NCBI RefSeq assembly: GCF_900129875.1
Contig: NZ_FQXC01000002.1
Span: 712,415-776,414 of the forward strand
DNA: 64,000 bases
Source: Marivita hallyeonensis
Lineage (GTDB): Bacteria > Pseudomonadota > Alphaproteobacteria > Rhodobacterales > Rhodobacteraceae
Direction: 5' to 3'
Shown: positions 1 to 9,746 of the stretch, piece by piece
Layout: each line of letters opens with the position of its first letter
Position numbering within the stretch: position 1 is the first letter of the stretch
Notes under the pieces: model-generated
The model's input: only the letters and a program-made list of their open reading frames with translations
Databases searched by the model: none
What the model was told of the DNA's origin: nothing
Program-made: the position numbers and the translations under genes

Positions 1-114
1 GTTGTGGCGCAGGGTGCCGCAGGGGCGGTAGCGGTTGATGGCAAGATGATCGACAAGCCCGTCGAAGAAGCCGCAAGACGTATCCTCGCCCGTGCGGGAG
101 AGCTTGATGCCTGA
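1..114 (+). CDS. CitE-like (HpcH/HpaI family) lyase, C-terminal fragment
   Basis: Only the last 37 codons are inside the window; the frame is open from base 1 to the TGA at 112-114. The tail contains VDGKMIDKPVEEAARRIL, which resembles the C-terminal helix region of citrate lyase beta subunit / malyl-CoA lyase-like proteins, where an 'xDGxMIDxP' stretch closes the barrel. Such enzymes cleave citryl-, citramalyl- or malyl-CoA to acetyl-CoA plus an oxoacid. The next gene starts 8 bases before this stop, so the two are translationally coupled, and that partner (CitF-like) supports the assignment. The exact substrate cannot be told from the fragment. Confidence 0.7.
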   Translation, partial: VVAQGAAGAVAVDGKMIDKPVEEAARRILARAGELDA

Positions 115-1552
115 AGGCGCAATTCACACGTTGGGACGCAGACCGGACAAGTGCCTGACGAGCCTGTCCGACGCTGTTGCCGCGACCGATTTGAAAGACG
201 GCGCGACGATCTCGTTTCACCATCATCTGCGCAACGGGGACGCGGTCATCAATACCGTGGTGGCCATGCTGGCAAAGGCCGGACTTCGCGATCTGCATCT
301 TGCGGTGACCTCGCTCTTTCCGGTTCACGCGCCTCTGATCGAACACATCCAGTCAGGCGTGATCGGGCGCATCTCTGCAAGTTTTATCTCCGGTCCCGTG
401 GGAGAGGCGATCAGCCGAGGAATTCTGGACGACCCCGTGACGCTGCGATCCCATGGCGGGCGTGCGCGTGCCATCGACCTTGGTGAGATGCCCATCGACT
501 TGGCGTTCGTGGCGGCGCCGGCCGCCGACGAGATGGGCAATCTGTCCGGCCGCACAGGTCGCGCACCCTGCGGAACATTGGGCTACCCGATGGTGGATGT
601 GGAAAGCGCGCGTTACGTTGTGGCGGTGACCGACACGCTCGCGCCATTTCCCGTCACGCCCATTGATATCGCGCAGGACAAGGTCGATTTCGTGGTCGTC
701 ATCCCGTCAATCGGTGATCCCGATGGCATCGCATCCGGCGCAACGACCCCGGCAACTGACGCGCTCAGCCTCGGCATCGCCGAAAACACGGCTGCCGTCA
801 TCGCGGCAAGCGGGCTTCTGGAGGACGGCTTTTCGTTCCAGACCGGAGCCGGTGGCATTTCACTTGCGACCGCAGCCGCCGTGGGCCGCGAGATGCGCGC
901 GCGCAACATCACCGGGAGCTTCGCCTGCGGCGGGATCACGGGTTTTCACGTCGACATGCTCGAGTCCGGTCTCTTTCGGGCCCTGATGGATGTGCAGTGT
1001 TTTGACCTTGCCGCGGTGTCCTCCTACAGCCGGAACGCCAACCACATGGCGATGTCGGCATCGGCCTACGCCGGACCACATGTCGGCGGCGCAGTGGTCG
1101 ACCGATTGTCTGCTGTCGTGTTGGGCGCAGCGGAAGTGGACGTCGATTTCAACGTCAACGTGACGACTCGTGCCGGTGGCGTCCTGATCGGCGGATCGGG
1201 TGGACATGCCGACGCGGCGCAAGGCGCGCAGCTGACGCTCATCACAACCCGTCTCACGGCGGCGGGCTTTCCAAAGATCGTGCCCAAGGTCACCACACTG
1301 ACGACCCCGGGCCAGTCTGTCGATGTGGTCGTAACCGAGGCCGGATTGGCCGTGAACCCGGCGCGCGCGGAGTTGTACGATCGACTGGTCAGCGCGGGCC
1401 TTCCGGTGGTCAGCGTCCATGATCTTGCCGCGATGGCTGCGCAAGCGGCGGATAAACAGGTACCGCCTCGTCCAAAGGGACCGGTTGTCGCCGTGTCGGA
1501 ATATCGCGATGGTACTGTCATCGACGAAATCCGCCGCATCGACGAGGCCTAA
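107..1552 (+). CDS. citF: Citrate lyase alpha subunit-like CoA-transferase
   Basis: A 481-residue protein resembling CitF, the CoA-transferase subunit that activates citrate (or citramalate) with acetyl-CoA before CitE-type cleavage. Recognisable blocks are ISFHHHLRNGD near residue 45, the GFSFQTGAGGISLA segment around residue 250, and the glycine-rich GGVLIGGSGGHAD segment near residue 365. The ATG at 107 is preferred over an upstream GTG at 92 because GGGAGAG lies 5-6 bases before it. The gene overlaps the preceding CitE-like gene and is followed after 1 bp by a class I fumarase. No acyl-carrier CitD gene is visible, so it may act on free CoA esters, as in (citra)malyl-CoA systems. Inference: an activation step for citramalate or a related acid. 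Confidence 0.8.
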   Translation: MPEGAIHTLGRRPDKCLTSLSDAVAATDLKDGATISFHHHLRNGDAVINTVVAMLAKAGLRDLHLAVTSLFPVHAPLIEHIQSGVIGRISASFISGPVGEAISRGILDDPVTLRSHGGRARAIDLGEMPIDLAFVAAPAADEMGNLSGRTGRAPCGTLGYPMVDVESARYVVAVTDTLAPFPVTPIDIAQDKVDFVVVIPSIGDPDGIASGATTPATDALSLGIAENTAAVIAASGLLEDGFSFQTGAGGISLATAAAVGREMRARNITGSFACGGITGFHVDMLESGLFRALMDVQCFDLAAVSSYSRNANHMAMSASAYAGPHVGGAVVDRLSAVVLGAAEVDVDFNVNVTTRAGGVLIGGSGGHADAAQGAQLTLITTRLTAAGFPKIVPKVTTLTTPGQSVDVVVTEAGLAVNPARAELYDRLVSAGLPVVSVHDLAAMAAQAADKQVPPRPKGPVVAVSEYRDGTVIDEIRRIDEA

Positions 1553-1553
1553 G

Positions 1554-3059
1554 ATGACAGTAATCCGCGAAGACCACCTGATCGCATCAATTGCAGACGC
1601 GCTGCAGTACATCTCATACTTCCATCCGCCCGATTTCATTCGCGCGATGGCAGCCGCTTGGGAGCGCGAGGAAAATCCCGGAGCCAAGCAGGCGATGGCG
1701 CAGATCCTCGTCAACAGCCGCATGTGTGCCATCGGACGGCGGCCCATCTGTCAGGACACCGGCGCAGCCAATATCCATGTAAGATATGGTGTCGAAGCAA
1801 AGACGGATTTCAAACGCTCCCTGCAGGACATCTGCGACGAGGGTACCCGGCAAGGCTATCTTCGGGACACCAACCCGCTGCGCGCCTCGGTCGTGGTCGA
1901 TCCATTCGGCGACCGCAAGAACTCGGGTGACAACACGCCCTGTATGCTGACCGTCGAGATGGTCGCAGGCGACAAGATTGAGGTCGAAGTTGCGGCCAAA
2001 GGCGGCGGATCGGAAAACAAGGCGAAATTCACCACGCTGAACCCGTCTGGCTCAATCGCCGACTGGGTTGTGAACACGGTCGAGACACTTGGCGCGGGCT
2101 GGTGCCCGCCCGGTATCCTCGGCATCGGAGTCGGAGGCAATGCCGACAAGGCCATGGCGCTGGCTAAAGCAGCGTTGAGCGATCCAATTGACCTACACGA
2201 TCTGCAGCGGCGCGGGCCAACGAACAAGACAGAGGAGCTTCGCCTCGAGATCGCCGAGCGGGTCAACGCGCTCGGCATCGGGGCCCAGGGCCTGGGTGGC
2301 GTGACCACCGTTCTCGACGTCAAGATCCGGTCTTTTCCGACCCACGCGGCTTCTTTGCCCGTCGGACTGATCCCGAACTGCGCAGCAACGCGACACGTCC
2401 ATTTCACACTCGACGGTTCAGGCGCGGCCGACTTCACGCCGCCCGAGCTCAAGGATTACCCCGACATTGTCCTCGATCACGCCAGCGCCCATGCCCGGCG
2501 CGTGGATCTCGACAACCTGACGGATGACGTGCTTGCTTCGCTCGAACCGGGACAGACGCTGCTGCTTTCCGGCACCCTCTACACCGGGCGGGACGCGGCG
2601 CATAAACGGATGATCGACATGCTCGACAAGGGTGAGACCCTACCCGTCGATCTCAAGGGACGTGCAATCTACTACGTCGGTCCTGTCGACGCGGTCGGCG
2701 ACGAGGCCATCGGTCCCGCCGGTCCCACAACTTCAACCCGGATGGACAAGTTCACGGATCGGATCCTTTCCGAGACAGGTCTGAGACTGATGATCGGCAA
2801 GGCCGAACGCGGACCGGTCGCACTTGAGGCTATTGCTCGTCACAAGGCGGTCTACCTGATCGCCGTCGGCGGCGCAGCGTACCTCGTGTCCAAGGCCATC
2901 AAGGCCGCCAAGCCGATCGCGTTTCAAGACCTCGGCATGGAAGCGATCTACGAGCTCAAGGTCGAAGACATGCCTGTCACAGTCGCCGTCGATACCGGAG
3001 GCAACTCGATTCACAAAGCCGGTCCGGCCCAATGGCGGCGGACGCCTGAACCGGCGTAA
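1554..3059 (+). CDS. Class I (iron-sulfur) fumarate hydratase / mesaconase
   Basis: A 501-residue single-chain FumA/FumB-type hydro-lyase. The N-terminal alpha region has MCAIGRRPICQDTGAANIHV with a cluster-ligand cysteine, followed by GSENKAKF and CPPGILGIGVGGNADKAM. The C-terminal beta region carries GTLYTGRDAAHKRM and GPAGPTTSTRMDKFTDRIL. The family uses a labile [4Fe-4S] cluster to add water to fumarate; several class I members also hydrate mesaconate to citramalate. The ATG at 1554 follows the citF stop by one base. Placement beside CitE/CitF-like genes favours a mesaconate-to-citramalate role over a housekeeping TCA role; this is inference. Confidence 0.88.
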   Translation: MTVIREDHLIASIADALQYISYFHPPDFIRAMAAAWEREENPGAKQAMAQILVNSRMCAIGRRPICQDTGAANIHVRYGVEAKTDFKRSLQDICDEGTRQGYLRDTNPLRASVVVDPFGDRKNSGDNTPCMLTVEMVAGDKIEVEVAAKGGGSENKAKFTTLNPSGSIADWVVNTVETLGAGWCPPGILGIGVGGNADKAMALAKAALSDPIDLHDLQRRGPTNKTEELRLEIAERVNALGIGAQGLGGVTTVLDVKIRSFPTHAASLPVGLIPNCAATRHVHFTLDGSGAADFTPPELKDYPDIVLDHASAHARRVDLDNLTDDVLASLEPGQTLLLSGTLYTGRDAAHKRMIDMLDKGETLPVDLKGRAIYYVGPVDAVGDEAIGPAGPTTSTRMDKFTDRILSETGLRLMIGKAERGPVALEAIARHKAVYLIAVGGAAYLVSKAIKAAKPIAFQDLGMEAIYELKVEDMPVTVAVDTGGNSIHKAGPAQWRRTPEPA

Positions 3060-3061
3060 CA

Positions 3062-4614
3062 GTGCTGCTCACAGCCGGTCAGATGCTCGCAACGCAAGCC
3101 CGGCTGCAGCCGACCCGACTAGGTGCGCGCGACCTCGAACGGTCGATGACCTTTTCCGAGTGGAACAATCGCGCGTGCCGGTTGGCGAACGGGCTACTGT
3201 CACTCGGGCTGACTAAAGGCGACCGCGTGGCCGTTCTTGCCCACAATAGGGTCGAATGGGCCGAAATTTACACTGCCGTCGCCAAGATCGGACTGGTTGC
3301 AGTGCCGATCAATTTCCGGCTGACGAGCGCCGAGGTGCAGTTCATTTGCGAAGACTGTGACGTGTCAGCTCTCATCGCTGAAGAGGCGCTCTCAGATGCG
3401 GTTGAGTCGCTGCGCGAAACGCTTGTTCAGGCCAAATTCATCCGTATCGGAGACGACGCGCCGGGGTGGCAGAGTTATGAGACACTCATCAATGCCGCCT
3501 CTGTCGATGAGCCGAGACTTGCGGTGACGCCGGACAATCCGTGGTGTCTGATGTACACCTCTGGGACGACAGGCAACCCAAAGGGCGCGATCCGTAGCCA
3601 CCGTGGCATGGCGATGCTGGCGTTTATGACGGAGATCGAGCTTGGACTGTCTCGCAAGGACGATGCGCTCTTGGTTATGCCAATGTGCCACGCCAATTCG
3701 CTCAACTTCTTCACCGCTTTTCTAAACATCGGTGCCACAGTCACCGTCTTTTCACGAGCGACTTTCGATCCCGAGCTTTGCCTCAAAGCTTTCGGCGAAA
3801 TGAATGTTACATTCTCTTCTCTGGTGCCCACGCACTTCACGATGATGCTGGACGTACCTGAAGAGCGACGCGGCACTGCAGATTTCGCGCGCGTGGAAAA
3901 GCTTATGATTTCGTCCGCGCCGGCTCGGATCGAAACCAAACGCGCCGTTATGGAGATGTTTCCGAATTCCGGCCTCTTTGAGCTTTACGGTTCGACCGAG
4001 GCGGGGTGGGTTACTTTCCTTCACCCTGATGAACAGTTTGACCATCTTGGAACCGTCGGGCGGGAGGTCGTCGGCTCAGCTCCGATTCGGATTCTCGACG
4101 AGAATGGCAACGAGGTCCCGGATGGTGAAATAGGAGAGCTTTTTTCTTCTTCGCCCTACGCCTTCGAGGGCTACTGGAACCTGCCAGAGAAAACAGCAGA
4201 GGCATTCCGCGGTTCATATCTTTCTGTCGGAGACATGGCGCTGCGAGATGCAAATGGCTTTATCCGCCTGATTGACCGTAAAAAAATATGATCATCTCGG
4301 GCGGCGAAAACGTCTATCCAACCGAGGTGGAGGCAGTTCTTGGCCAGCATCCCGATATCAAGGACGTGGCCGTGGTCGGGCTTCCGGACGAAAAGTGGGG
4401 CGAGCGTGTTGCAGCAGCAGTGGTGCTGCGCGAAGGATCGGTCCTCACGGCGGAAACGCTCGTTGAATGGACACGCGGACATCTCGCGGGGTTCAAACGA
4501 CCGCGTGAAGTTACATTCCTAGCGTCTGATGAAATGCCAAGGAATACCACGGGCAAGATACTCCACCGCGTCCTGCGCGACCTTCTTTCCCATCACACCG
4601 GAGACAGAACATGA
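3062..4614 (+). pseudogene. AMP-forming acyl-CoA synthetase split by a frameshift
   Basis: Two adjacent open frames together make one complete ANL-family ligase. Frame A (3062-4291, GTG start) carries the P-loop YTSGTTGNPKGAI, YGSTEAG and SVGDMALRDANGFIRLIDRKK, then stops. Frame B (ATG 4288 to 4614) continues exactly where the family consensus resumes, MIISGGENVYPTEVEA, and keeps the C-terminal catalytic lysine in NTTGKILHR. The break is at an A7 run (4280-4286); one extra A would restore RKKNMIISGG. Every motif is intact, so this is a recent mutation, a sequencing indel, or slippage rather than old decay. Family reaction: acid + ATP + CoA to acyl-CoA. The stop overlaps the next gene by 4 bp. 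Confidence 0.85.
4280..4286 (+). other. A7 homopolymer at the frameshift point
   Basis: Seven consecutive A residues between CGT and TATG inside the acyl-CoA synthetase. Reading A7 gives Arg-Lys-Lys-Ile-stop; A8 would give Arg-Lys-Lys-Asn-Met and fuse the two halves in the normal family alignment. It is a plausible site for polymerase slippage or for a homopolymer sequencing error. It does not form a perfect X-XXY-YYZ ribosomal slippery heptamer in the zero frame. Confidence 0.9.
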
Positions 4615-6344
4615 CCGAAGTCCAGGACCTCAACCGCGACGAAGACAACGTCGCCGCGTGGATTGCACATGTGTTGGTTGAACGTGGTGTCGACCGAATT
4701 TTCGGTCTTCAGGGTGGCCATATCCAGCCGATTTGGGATCATGCGGCAAAGCGCGGCATCCGCATTGTCGACGTTCGCGACGAGGGCGCTGCGGTTCACA
4801 TGGCCCACGCCCACGCAGAGTTGACGGGCGAAATCGGGGTTGCCATGGTGACGGCCGGCCCGGGGGTTACAAACTGCGTCACCGCCATCGCTAACGCCTC
4901 TCTTGCCAGGGTTCCGGTCTTGCTAATAGGTGGTTGCACGTCCCGCCCGCAGGCCAATATGGGTCCTTTGCAGGACATCCCGCATATTGACATCCTGCGC
5001 CCGGTTTCCCGCTATGCCCGGACCGCACGCGTGCCCGAACAGACGGTCCGCGAACTTGACGAAGCGATATCGCGCGCATTCGGCGATGCGGGCGAACCGG
5101 GGCCGTCATACCTTGAGATCCCGACAGATGTTCTGCGCACGCGAGTTCTTGAAACGCTGATACCGGACGATTGGGTCATGCCCAAACCGCAGCGGCGCGT
5201 GGCACCGGATCCGTCACTGGTTGCCGAGGCTGTATCGGCGATCCGCGCGGCACGGCGTCCTCTTGTCGTATCCGGCCGTGGCGCGCGCGAAGCCGGTCCT
5301 GCTCTCGTTCGCTTTCTCGATGCCGTTGACGCCCTCTATCTCGACACACAGGAAAGCCGTGGATTGGTTCCAGCCGAACACCCGGCAGTCGTCGGTGCCG
5401 TTCGGGCCGCAGCGATGGCGCAGGCGGATTTGGTCGTCACGCTCGGGCGCAAACTTGATTACCAGTTGGGCTTCGGCTCTCCCGCCGTCTTTCCCGAAGC
5501 CCGGTTTCTGCGGATTTCTGATACCGCAGGAGAATTGGTGGACAACCGTCGCGGCACGCCGGAACTGTTTGCGTCAGTCCCTCTAGCCCTTGATGCGCTG
5601 ACTGATGCGCTTGTCAACGACAAAGGAACACGGGATGCCGATTGGCTTGGCGGGTTGCGCGCGAAACACCGCGAGCGAATTGCGCACGGCAAGGGCTCGT
5701 CCGGAACACAAACCGGCGCAGATGGGAAAGTGCACCCGATGGCCATCTTTGACGCGATCCGCGACGTTGCAGACGCGGACTATATCGCAATTGCCGATGG
5801 CGGAGATCTACTGAGCTTTGCGCGCGTTGGATTGGAGGCCAGTACTTATCTGGATGCGGGCGCGTTTGGCTGCCTCGGTGTCGGGGTGCCCTTCGGCGTG
5901 GCCGCTGCGCTCGCTTTTCCGGGGCGGCAGGTAATTTCCGTCAACGGAGACGGTGCTTACGGCATCAATGCGATGGAAATTGACACAGCGGTGCGGCACG
6001 ACGCGAAGGTTGTTTTTGTTGTCTCGAACAACGCCGCCTGGAACATTGAACGCTATGATCAGGAAGTAAACTACAGCGGCCGCGTGGTCGGGACGACACT
6101 GCGGCATTCCGACTATGCCGCTATGGCGCGGGCGCTTGGCGCGCACGGTGAACGTGTGGAGGATCCGGCCGATCTCGTAGAAGCAATTCGCCGCGGCCTG
6201 GAAAACGCACCGGCCGTGATCGACGTCATCACCTCTCAAAGCGCTGTATCCTCAGATGCGAAGAAAGGGCTCGGCTTTGTTCCCGATTACCAGCCGCTGA
6301 CGGCATGGGATGATGCAGAGAAGAAACGAAGGGGCCTTCAATAG
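4611..6344 (+). CDS. ThDP-dependent enzyme, acetolactate synthase / oxalyl-CoA decarboxylase family
   Basis: A 577-residue three-domain ThDP protein. The N-terminal Pyr domain has [15 protein letters not shown] and the activating glutamate in [11 protein letters not shown] (about residue 64), plus [16 protein letters not shown]. The C-terminal PP domain has the cofactor motif starting [14 protein letters not shown] and ending in SNNAAWN. The ATG overlaps the acyl-CoA synthetase stop (ATGA) and is preceded by GGAGA. Family members include acetolactate synthase, oxalyl-CoA decarboxylase and 2-hydroxyacyl-CoA lyase. Co-location with an acyl-CoA ligase favours a CoA-ester substrate, but the sequence alone does not decide. 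Confidence 0.8.
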   Translation: MTEVQDLNRDEDNVAAWIAHVLVERGVDRIFGLQGGHIQPIWDHAAKRGIRIVDVRDEGAAVHMAHAHAELTGEIGVAMVTAGPGVTNCVTAIANASLARVPVLLIGGCTSRPQANMGPLQDIPHIDILRPVSRYARTARVPEQTVRELDEAISRAFGDAGEPGPSYLEIPTDVLRTRVLETLIPDDWVMPKPQRRVAPDPSLVAEAVSAIRAARRPLVVSGRGAREAGPALVRFLDAVDALYLDTQESRGLVPAEHPAVVGAVRAAAMAQADLVVTLGRKLDYQLGFGSPAVFPEARFLRISDTAGELVDNRRGTPELFASVPLALDALTDALVNDKGTRDADWLGGLRAKHRERIAHGKGSSGTQTGADGKVHPMAIFDAIRDVADADYIAIADGGDLLSFARVGLEASTYLDAGAFGCLGVGVPFGVAAALAFPGRQVISVNGDGAYGINAMEIDTAVRHDAKVVFVVSNNAAWNIERYDQEVNYSGRVVGTTLRHSDYAAMARALGAHGERVEDPADLVEAIRRGLENAPAVIDVITSQSAVSSDAKKGLGFVPDYQPLTAWDDAEKKRRGLQ

Positions 6345-6982
6345 TGTATTTGGTCAAAGGCTGACTCTCGAAAATCAGTGATCAACGCCGTCGCGCCAAG
6401 TTGGCATCGATTTTTTAATGGAAGGTGGAGCGCTTTGGGCACTGCAGTAAGGTTCGACCGCATTTCATGAATTGCCGCTCTCACATCCGCGAGCGGCAGC
6501 CTAAGACACCGCTCCGACATCCTTTCTTCAGCAATGCTGTCGTCGGATGCGTTCGAATATTTCGCTTCTGGGTTGCGCTGGGGCGGCAAGACCTTAGCAT
6601 GAGTCTCGACCGAGCGGCACTGCAAATAGGGCTGCAAGATCGGACACATAAGCCCACCAATCGCGGGCGCTGGTTTTCAAATCGCTCGGAATGCGGCGAG
6701 CCGTGGAACTAACTGACGTGATCACGGATGTCCTACACATTGATGGAATTCGGTCAATCTATGCTGGATGCAAACTTCGCCAGGACTTTCACAACTGCGC
6801 GCATGAAAAGCGGATTGGTCACGGTGATCTGCGCGAAGTAGAGGCCGATCTGAACGACAAATTTGGGATATTGGGGCCAACCATTAAAGGTTGGACGCGT
6901 TTCAACTCCGGAGAGAGTACCGAAATGTCAGGCAGCGGGTGTTCAGAGCAGTGCAGAGCGCTGCGGCGAGAGTGATCTGGCG
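6345..6982. other. 638-bp gap without a recognised gene
   Basis: This stretch separates the CitE/CitF block from the convergent GntR gene. It looks less GC-rich than its flanks. Short open frames occur on both strands (the largest about 95-105 codons), but none starts with a convincing ribosome-binding site or shows a family motif I recognise. It may hold terminators, a small RNA or a decayed gene; I see no clear intrinsic terminator and no terminal inverted repeats of an insertion sequence. Confidence 0.5.
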
Positions 6983-7654
6983 TTACTGATCCAAGACTTC
7001 CCGGACCAGCGCGAGCGTTTTGGAGTAGTGTGCTTTGAGCAAGTCGACCGCCCGGTCGGCATCCTTGGCCAGCACGGCGTCCATGATCGCCTTATGCTCT
7101 TCGTTTCTGAGCCGTCCGGCCTCCGAGCTTTCCGACACGGCGAGGTAGCGCGCCCGCGTTGCCTGGAACATCAGGTGGTCGCAAAAGGACAAGAGCCACG
7201 ACGACCCGCAATTTGCGATCAGAGCGAGATGAAAGGCGCGGTGGCGCTCTTCCCATTTCGGGTTCGAGCTGCCATCGGGCAGCGAGAATTCGGTGCGTTC
7301 GAGGCGGTGAAACGTGGTGACGAGATCAAGCTCGTAATCCTCGGTCATGTTCGCGATGCTTTCGCGGACGGCGATCTCTTCGAGCCAGCAACGGGTTTTC
7401 ACCAATTCTTCCAGCCCCGCTGCATCGATCACCGGGATCGAAAAGCCTTTCTGCTCTCGCTGATCGACGATGCGCTCCGCTGCGAGACGCGACAGCGCTT
7501 CCCGCACCGGGTTGATCGAACTCTCATAGCGTTCTGCCAAATCTTTGATATTCAACCGGATGCCCGCCGGGAACCCGCCGCGCAGGATATCCGCTTTGAT
7601 ATCCTGATAGATCGTGGTTGCGGCGGTTGTTTTTTCTGTGGTTGCCGGTGGCAT
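6983..7654 (-). CDS. GntR-family (FCD-type) transcriptional regulator
   Basis: A 223-residue regulator with an N-terminal winged helix (YQDIKADILRGGFPAGIRLNIKDLAERY... INPVREALSRLAAERIV, about residues 16-62) and an all-helical FCD ligand domain with FHRLERTEF, RHRAFHLALI and EEHKAIMDAVLAKDADRA. The ATG at 7654 is chosen over an in-frame TTG further up because AAGGA lies 7 bases before it. It is the last gene of the operon starting at 15346, 10 bp after the molybdenum-hydroxylase gene. It probably controls that operon, with the palindrome at 15366-15383 as the candidate operator. The effector is unknown, probably the transported acid or a metabolite of it. Confidence 0.9.
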   Translation of the reverse strand: MPPATTEKTTAATTIYQDIKADILRGGFPAGIRLNIKDLAERYESSINPVREALSRLAAERIVDQREQKGFSIPVIDAAGLEELVKTRCWLEEIAVRESIANMTEDYELDLVTTFHRLERTEFSLPDGSSNPKWEERHRAFHLALIANCGSSWLLSFCDHLMFQATRARYLAVSESSEAGRLRNEEHKAIMDAVLAKDADRAVDLLKAHYSKTLALVREVLDQ

Positions 7655-7664
7655 AGGTGATCCT

Positions 7665-9746
7665 TCAGACAAAGGCTTGTGCGATCTTGTCAGGCGTCAG
7701 GGGCATGTCAACGATCCTGACACCCAGCGCTTGCTTGATCGCGTTGCCAAGCGCCGCAGCAGTGGGTCCGGTGGCACATTCCCCGACGCCCAGCGGTGGT
7801 GCATCCTGCGCGTCCATGAGATCGACCTCAAGCGACGGGATTTCGTCGAAGCCCAACACCGGATAGGCCTCCCAATCGGGCGCGTCAAAGCCGGACTCGG
7901 TCCAGCGCAACTCTTCATGGAGCGTCCAACTGATCGACTGCAGGATACCACCCTCGATCTGGTTGCGGACGCCGTCCGGGTTGATCACCTGCCCTGCGTC
8001 AACCGCCGCCCAGGCACTGGTCACGGTCACGCGTTCATCCAGCGCCAGATCGCAGATCACAGCGCAGTACGCAGCGCTGTTCTTGTACCGTGCGAACCCC
8101 AGACCACGTCCGGTGGTCCCGTCGGAGGGCGCAGGCGGCCAGCCAGCCATGTCCGCCACCCGCTTGAGGACAGCGATGGCGCGCGGGTCGGTCAGATGGT
8201 CAAGCCGATACGCCAGCGGATCGGCCCCCGTACGCTCTGCAAGCTCGTCCATCATGCTTTCAATGGCGAAGACATTCAGGTGCGCCCCAAGAGCGCGCAG
8301 TGCCGATGTTCTGAAGGATCGCTCCTTGATCAGCGCGTAGTCCACCTGCGCCGGCACGTCGTAGATCGGCGGCGCATTGCGGCACCCTGCCCCGCCGAAC
8401 GGCACCTGCCCCGGATCGGCCGTTTGCGACGGCTCTTGCGGGGATGCGACCGCCCATGCGCTGGCCAGGTTGACCCCATCGCCCCAGCCGGGTCGGGTCA
8501 GGTGTGTAAAGCCGTTGATCTTGTGTGACCAGCGATCAATGCGGCCGTTTGTATCGGTTCCCGCCGTCAGCGTGACCTGCATGGCGGGACCCGCTGGCGC
8601 GGCCTGGATTTCCTGCGCCCGGGTCCAGACAAGCCGCACTGGACGTTGCACGGCGCGGGCGATCAATGCGGCTTCGAGCGCCACATCATCAGCGCCGTTG
8701 TGACCATAACACCCCGCTCCGGGCGCGTGGATGACTCGCACGGCGTGGGCTGAAAGATCCAATGTGCGCGCGATCGCAACGCCTAAGGGAAAGACGCCCT
8801 GTGACTGAGACCAGACCGTCAGGCGTTCGTCCTTGAACTCTGCAAGCGCGCAGACAAGGCCAACCGAAGCATGTGCCAGAAATGGTCGGGTCAAGCGCAG
8901 CACCACGTCCCCGCCGTCTGATCCGCCCTCGGTCAACACCGGCTCGGGGCTGGCGTCGTAGCGATCCAAGAGGTCCGCGACCGGACTGAACAGCGGCAGC
9001 TTCGGCCCCTGCCACGATACAAGGTCTTCGGCTTTTTCTGCAGCGCGTATCGCCCATTCCTCGCGTTCAGACGTGATCGCCAGAAAGCTGCCGTCGCGGA
9101 CGACGTCGCGCACACCGGGCAGGGCGCGCAAGAAGGCCTCGTCGCAATTCTCAAGGGTGCAGCCCGGTCGCGGCGGCAGAATGACCCTCGCGTGCAGCAT
9201 CCCATCAAGCGCGATATCGTGGATGAAACCCGCGCCGTTGAGTTTGGCCGGCAGGTCGTCGCGGGGAACGGGCTGTCCAACAGCACGGTGATGCACGGGT
9301 GGAAGCGGTGCGATGCTGGTATCGACAGGCACGGTCAAATCAACGTCCGCGACAAGATCGCCATAGCTGACGCCACCCACCCCGTCCGTTTCGAAGACAC
9401 CGTTGCGGATCACCACCGCATCCGGTGAAGTGTTCAACCGTCGTGCCGCCGCAACCCTGAACCGCTCGCGCACATCAGCGGCAATGGTGCGGACTGCGCC
9501 GCCTCCTATTTCGACCGAGATCGAGGCAGAGGTCCAAAGCTCGTCAGGTGTCAGATGCGTGTCGCCGGCGACCAGATCGACACAATCGACTGGTACACAC
9601 AGCTCATCGGCGGCGATCTGCTTGAGCGCGATACCGATACCTTGACCGATCTCGACCTTGCCGGTCCGCAATTCCACGCGCGCCCCGGAGAAGGACAGCC
9701 ACTTGGCCGGAACGGGATTTGAGGTGAGGCTTGGGTTGGGTTTCAT
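7665..9746 (-). CDS. Molybdenum hydroxylase large (molybdopterin-binding) subunit, IorB/NicB-like
   Basis: A 693-residue protein of the xanthine dehydrogenase / aldehyde oxidase molybdopterin family. Characteristic blocks are VEIGQGIGIALKQIAADEL near the N-terminus, GCYGHNGADDVALEAALIARAV mid-protein, FGGAGCRNAPPIYDVPAQ, and the C-terminal GVGECATGPTAAALGNAI that holds the region of the catalytic glutamate. The start at 9746 overlaps the 2Fe-2S subunit stop (ATGA). Only two subunits are present, with no FAD subunit, as in isoquinoline 1-oxidoreductase and nicotinate hydroxylase. No cytochrome domain with CXXCH is fused at the C-terminus, so the electron acceptor is not encoded here. Likely hydroxylates an aromatic N-heterocycle or oxidises an aldehyde. 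Confidence 0.85.
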   Translation of the reverse strand: MKPNPSLTSNPVPAKWLSFSGARVELRTGKVEIGQGIGIALKQIAADELCVPVDCVDLVAGDTHLTPDELWTSASISVEIGGGAVRTIAADVRERFRVAAARRLNTSPDAVVIRNGVFETDGVGGVSYGDLVADVDLTVPVDTSIAPLPPVHHRAVGQPVPRDDLPAKLNGAGFIHDIALDGMLHARVILPPRPGCTLENCDEAFLRALPGVRDVVRDGSFLAITSEREEWAIRAAEKAEDLVSWQGPKLPLFSPVADLLDRYDASPEPVLTEGGSDGGDVVLRLTRPFLAHASVGLVCALAEFKDERLTVWSQSQGVFPLGVAIARTLDLSAHAVRVIHAPGAGCYGHNGADDVALEAALIARAVQRPVRLVWTRAQEIQAAPAGPAMQVTLTAGTDTNGRIDRWSHKINGFTHLTRPGWGDGVNLASAWAVASPQEPSQTADPGQVPFGGAGCRNAPPIYDVPAQVDYALIKERSFRTSALRALGAHLNVFAIESMMDELAERTGADPLAYRLDHLTDPRAIAVLKRVADMAGWPPAPSDGTTGRGLGFARYKNSAAYCAVICDLALDERVTVTSAWAAVDAGQVINPDGVRNQIEGGILQSISWTLHEELRWTESGFDAPDWEAYPVLGFDEIPSLEVDLMDAQDAPPLGVGECATGPTAAALGNAIKQALGVRIVDMPLTPDKIAQAFV

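Noticed and set aside
4280..4290. Programmed -1 ribosomal frameshift in the acyl-CoA synthetase
   Set aside because: In the zero frame the heptamers are T-AAA-AAA and A-AAA-ATA, so tandem re-pairing is poor; indel, sequencing error or transcriptional slippage is more likely. No downstream stimulatory hairpin was evident.
6425..6975. Small (+) open frames of about 95 codons in the 6345-6982 gap
   Set aside because: They overlap each other and a (-) frame of similar length, have no convincing ribosome-binding site, and match no family I recognise.
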